64,000 nucleotides of DNA from Rhizobium oryzicola. Lineage in GTDB: Bacteria > Pseudomonadota > Alphaproteobacteria > Rhizobiales > Rhizobiaceae. The notes below the pieces were generated by a model. The model was not told the DNA's origin, made no database searches, and worked only from the letters and a program-made list of their open reading frames with translations. The position numbers were made by a program, and so were the translations under genes. The DNA is taken from NCBI RefSeq assembly GCF_030504645.1, contig NZ_JAUKWQ010000003.1:248001-312000 (forward strand), read 5' to 3'. Shown here one piece after another: positions 62,792-64,000 of the stretch (positions within the stretch are counted from its first letter, which is position 1; the number at the start of each line of letters is the position of its first letter).

Positions 62792-63627
62792 TGCAACGCG
62801 GATTTGCTCCACTCCTGAGATCATTCGGTGTCCATACCATCCTGCTATCGGGTGCCTTCATAACGATTTATCCGTTCCTGTGGATGTGGAAGGCCTCGAT
62901 CGAAAGCAGCGGCGAAGTCTTCGGTGCCATGAAGAACGCGCCTTCGACATTCGAGTCCGTCCTCTCCAATTACGGTCAGGCGCTATTTGCAACACCGGTC
63001 CTGCATTTCATGCTGAACGGGGTTCTGGTGACGGGCGGCATTCTGTTCTTTCAAATCATCACCACGGTGACCTGCGCCTACGCGTTGGCGAAATTCGAGT
63101 TCAGAGGCAAGCGGCTGCTAATGGCCATCGTACTGTTTGCCATTACCATTCCAGCCCAGGCACCGGCGCTGCCGCTCTATATCGGTCTTGCAAAGCTGCA
63201 ACTGCTGGACACCTATTTCGCAATGATGGTGCCGCATCTCACCTCCGCCTTTGCGATCTTTCTCTTTCGCCAGTTCATCAGGTCATTTCCGGACGAGATC
63301 CTGCTGGCCGCGCGCCTCGATGGCATGACGGAGATCGAAATCGTCGCGCGGATCGTGGCACCGTCCATGCTGCCTGCCATTGCAGCCTTCTCGATCTTTT
63401 CGGTGACCTTTCATTGGAACGATCTCTACTGGCCGATGATCGTCATCCACTCCATCGATCTGGCGCCACCCACCCTGGGGATCCTGTTTTTCCGCAGTCA
63501 GGAAGGCGGGGATAGCTTCGGCCCGCTGATGGCCTGTGCCACCATCGTGACCGCACCCCTCATTCTCGTGTTTATCGCCGCTCAGAAGAAATTCGTGCAG
63601 GGAGTGACCATGAGCGGCGTCAAGTGA
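62791..63627 (+). CDS. ABC importer permease, UgpE/MalG-like
   Basis: A 278-residue permease. The EAA loop is EILLAARLDGMTEIEIVARI, with six hydrophobic segments and the terminal ALPLYIGLAKL..-type region typical of MalG-like proteins. It pairs with the UgpA-like permease. A strong hairpin follows its stop codon. Confidence 0.9.
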   Translation: MQRGFAPLLRSFGVHTILLSGAFITIYPFLWMWKASIESSGEVFGAMKNAPSTFESVLSNYGQALFATPVLHFMLNGVLVTGGILFFQIITTVTCAYALAKFEFRGKRLLMAIVLFAITIPAQAPALPLYIGLAKLQLLDTYFAMMVPHLTSAFAIFLFRQFIRSFPDEILLAARLDGMTEIEIVARIVAPSMLPAIAAFSIFSVTFHWNDLYWPMIVIHSIDLAPPTLGILFFRSQEGGDSFGPLMACATIVTAPLILVFIAAQKKFVQGVTMSGVK

Positions 63628-63663
63628 TTTGAGCCCGCCCAGCGGCAACTGGACGGGCTCAAA
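63628..63663. terminator. Intra-operon hairpin before the binding-protein gene
   Basis: TTTGAGCCCGCCCAG (63628-63642) pairs with CTGGACGGGCTCAAA (63649-63663) with one mismatch. The stem is about 15 bp with a 6-nt loop and no U-tract, so it probably protects mRNA or sets unequal expression rather than ending transcription. Confidence 0.65.
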
Positions 63664-63716
63664 TGGGCAAGACCCAACGGCAAGACAAAGCCATTCCACA
63701 TCCTAGGAGATGATCC

Positions 63717-64000
63717 ATGAGCTTGATCACAAGATTGACTGCAGCGGCGCTCGCCTGCTGCATGGCTGCACCAGGCATCGCACAGGCAGGCGAGGTCACT
63801 TTGAATTTCTACCACTCCTATGCGAGTACGGCAGAATTTCTGAAGCCGATCGTTGCGGACTTTATGAAAGACCATCCCAATATCAAAATCAAGCTTCAGG
63901 TCCCAGCCGAAAGCTATTCAGCCGCCAACCAGACCGTGATCCGCGGCATCATGACCGATAACGTTCCGGACGTTTATTTGCCGTCCTATTCCACGATCGC
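63717..64000 (+). CDS. ABC importer binding protein, UgpB-like, truncated by the window edge
   Basis: An ATG at 63717 with AGGAGA 7 bp upstream opens a frame to the window end (94 codons). A Sec signal spans about residues 1-24 (RLTAAALACCMAAPGIAQAG). VTLNFYHSYASTAEFLKPIV and TDNVPDVYLPSYSTI match the start of SBP_bac_1 proteins such as UgpB. It completes the importer operon. Confidence 0.88.
   Translation, partial: MSLITRLTAAALACCMAAPGIAQAGEVTLNFYHSYASTAEFLKPIVADFMKDHPNIKIKLQVPAESYSAANQTVIRGIMTDNVPDVYLPSYSTI

Noticed and set aside
1..64000. CRISPR arrays, tRNA or rRNA genes
   Set aside because: No regularly spaced repeats, and no tRNA or rRNA segments were recognised on either strand by eye.

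Overview
The window looks like part of a secondary replicon or an accessory chromosomal region of a Rhizobiaceae member (Rhizobium/Agrobacterium/Ensifer type). Reasons: roughly 60% GC, dense solute-uptake and catabolic operons, a PruR/DcpA-type pair of the kind known from Agrobacterium, MocR/GntR/LysR/AsnC/TetR regulators each beside its own metabolic module, and no rRNA, tRNA, ribosomal-protein or replication genes. Genus assignment is inference. Both ends cut through genes.

Layout. 1-5029: start of a truncated gene, a MocR regulator, and a sugar-acid module (IlvD/Edd dehydratase plus RraA-like protein) with a divergent GntR/FCD regulator. 5152-9377: a compact four-gene minus-strand operon, folE - PTPS-like - pruR - dcpA. 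It places two pterin-synthesis genes next to a periplasmic pterin-receptor candidate and a dual GGDEF-EAL membrane protein. 9779-13048: an MscS channel fused to a cyclic-nucleotide-binding domain, and an aldehyde dehydrogenase. 13200-13454: a 255-bp MITE-like element with TA ends. 13452-29089: an exopolysaccharide locus with Wzz, Wzy and Wzx candidates, three GT4 glycosyltransferases, a GINT1_N-like protein, an AlgD-like nucleotide-sugar dehydrogenase, a heparinase II/III-like lyase, a CapK-like adenylating enzyme and a secreted GH5. No priming transferase or outer-membrane exporter is present here.

29342-49219: an amine/amino-acid-type catabolic island. It has two DAO-family flavoenzymes, an AsnC regulator, a dipeptide/opine-type ABC importer, a class III aminotransferase, an L-2-haloacid dehalogenase-like protein, GabD, a second aldehyde dehydrogenase, a tartrate/D-malate-type dehydrogenase, a cupin, GhrA, an ArgE-like hydrolase and two paralogous double-GNAT proteins. 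The chemistry suggests an amine taken to a semialdehyde and then to a carboxylate; the substrate is not identifiable. 49495-57815: a sugar module (RbsACB-type importer, lactonase-like amidohydrolase, LysR regulator, split transketolase, SDR). 58322-60373: HAD phosphatase, GNAT and TetR. 60691-end: a Ugp-type importer (ATPase, two permeases, start of the binding protein) divergent from TetR.

Most interesting: the folE-PTPS-pruR-dcpA operon reads as a self-contained pterin-to-c-di-GMP signalling cassette, and it lies about 4 kb from an exopolysaccharide locus, a typical c-di-GMP target. Several candidate operators (111-160, 4206-4233, 57952-57966, 60516-60531), hairpins bordering all three binding-protein genes, and the MITE that completes a glycosyltransferase stop codon are also reported.
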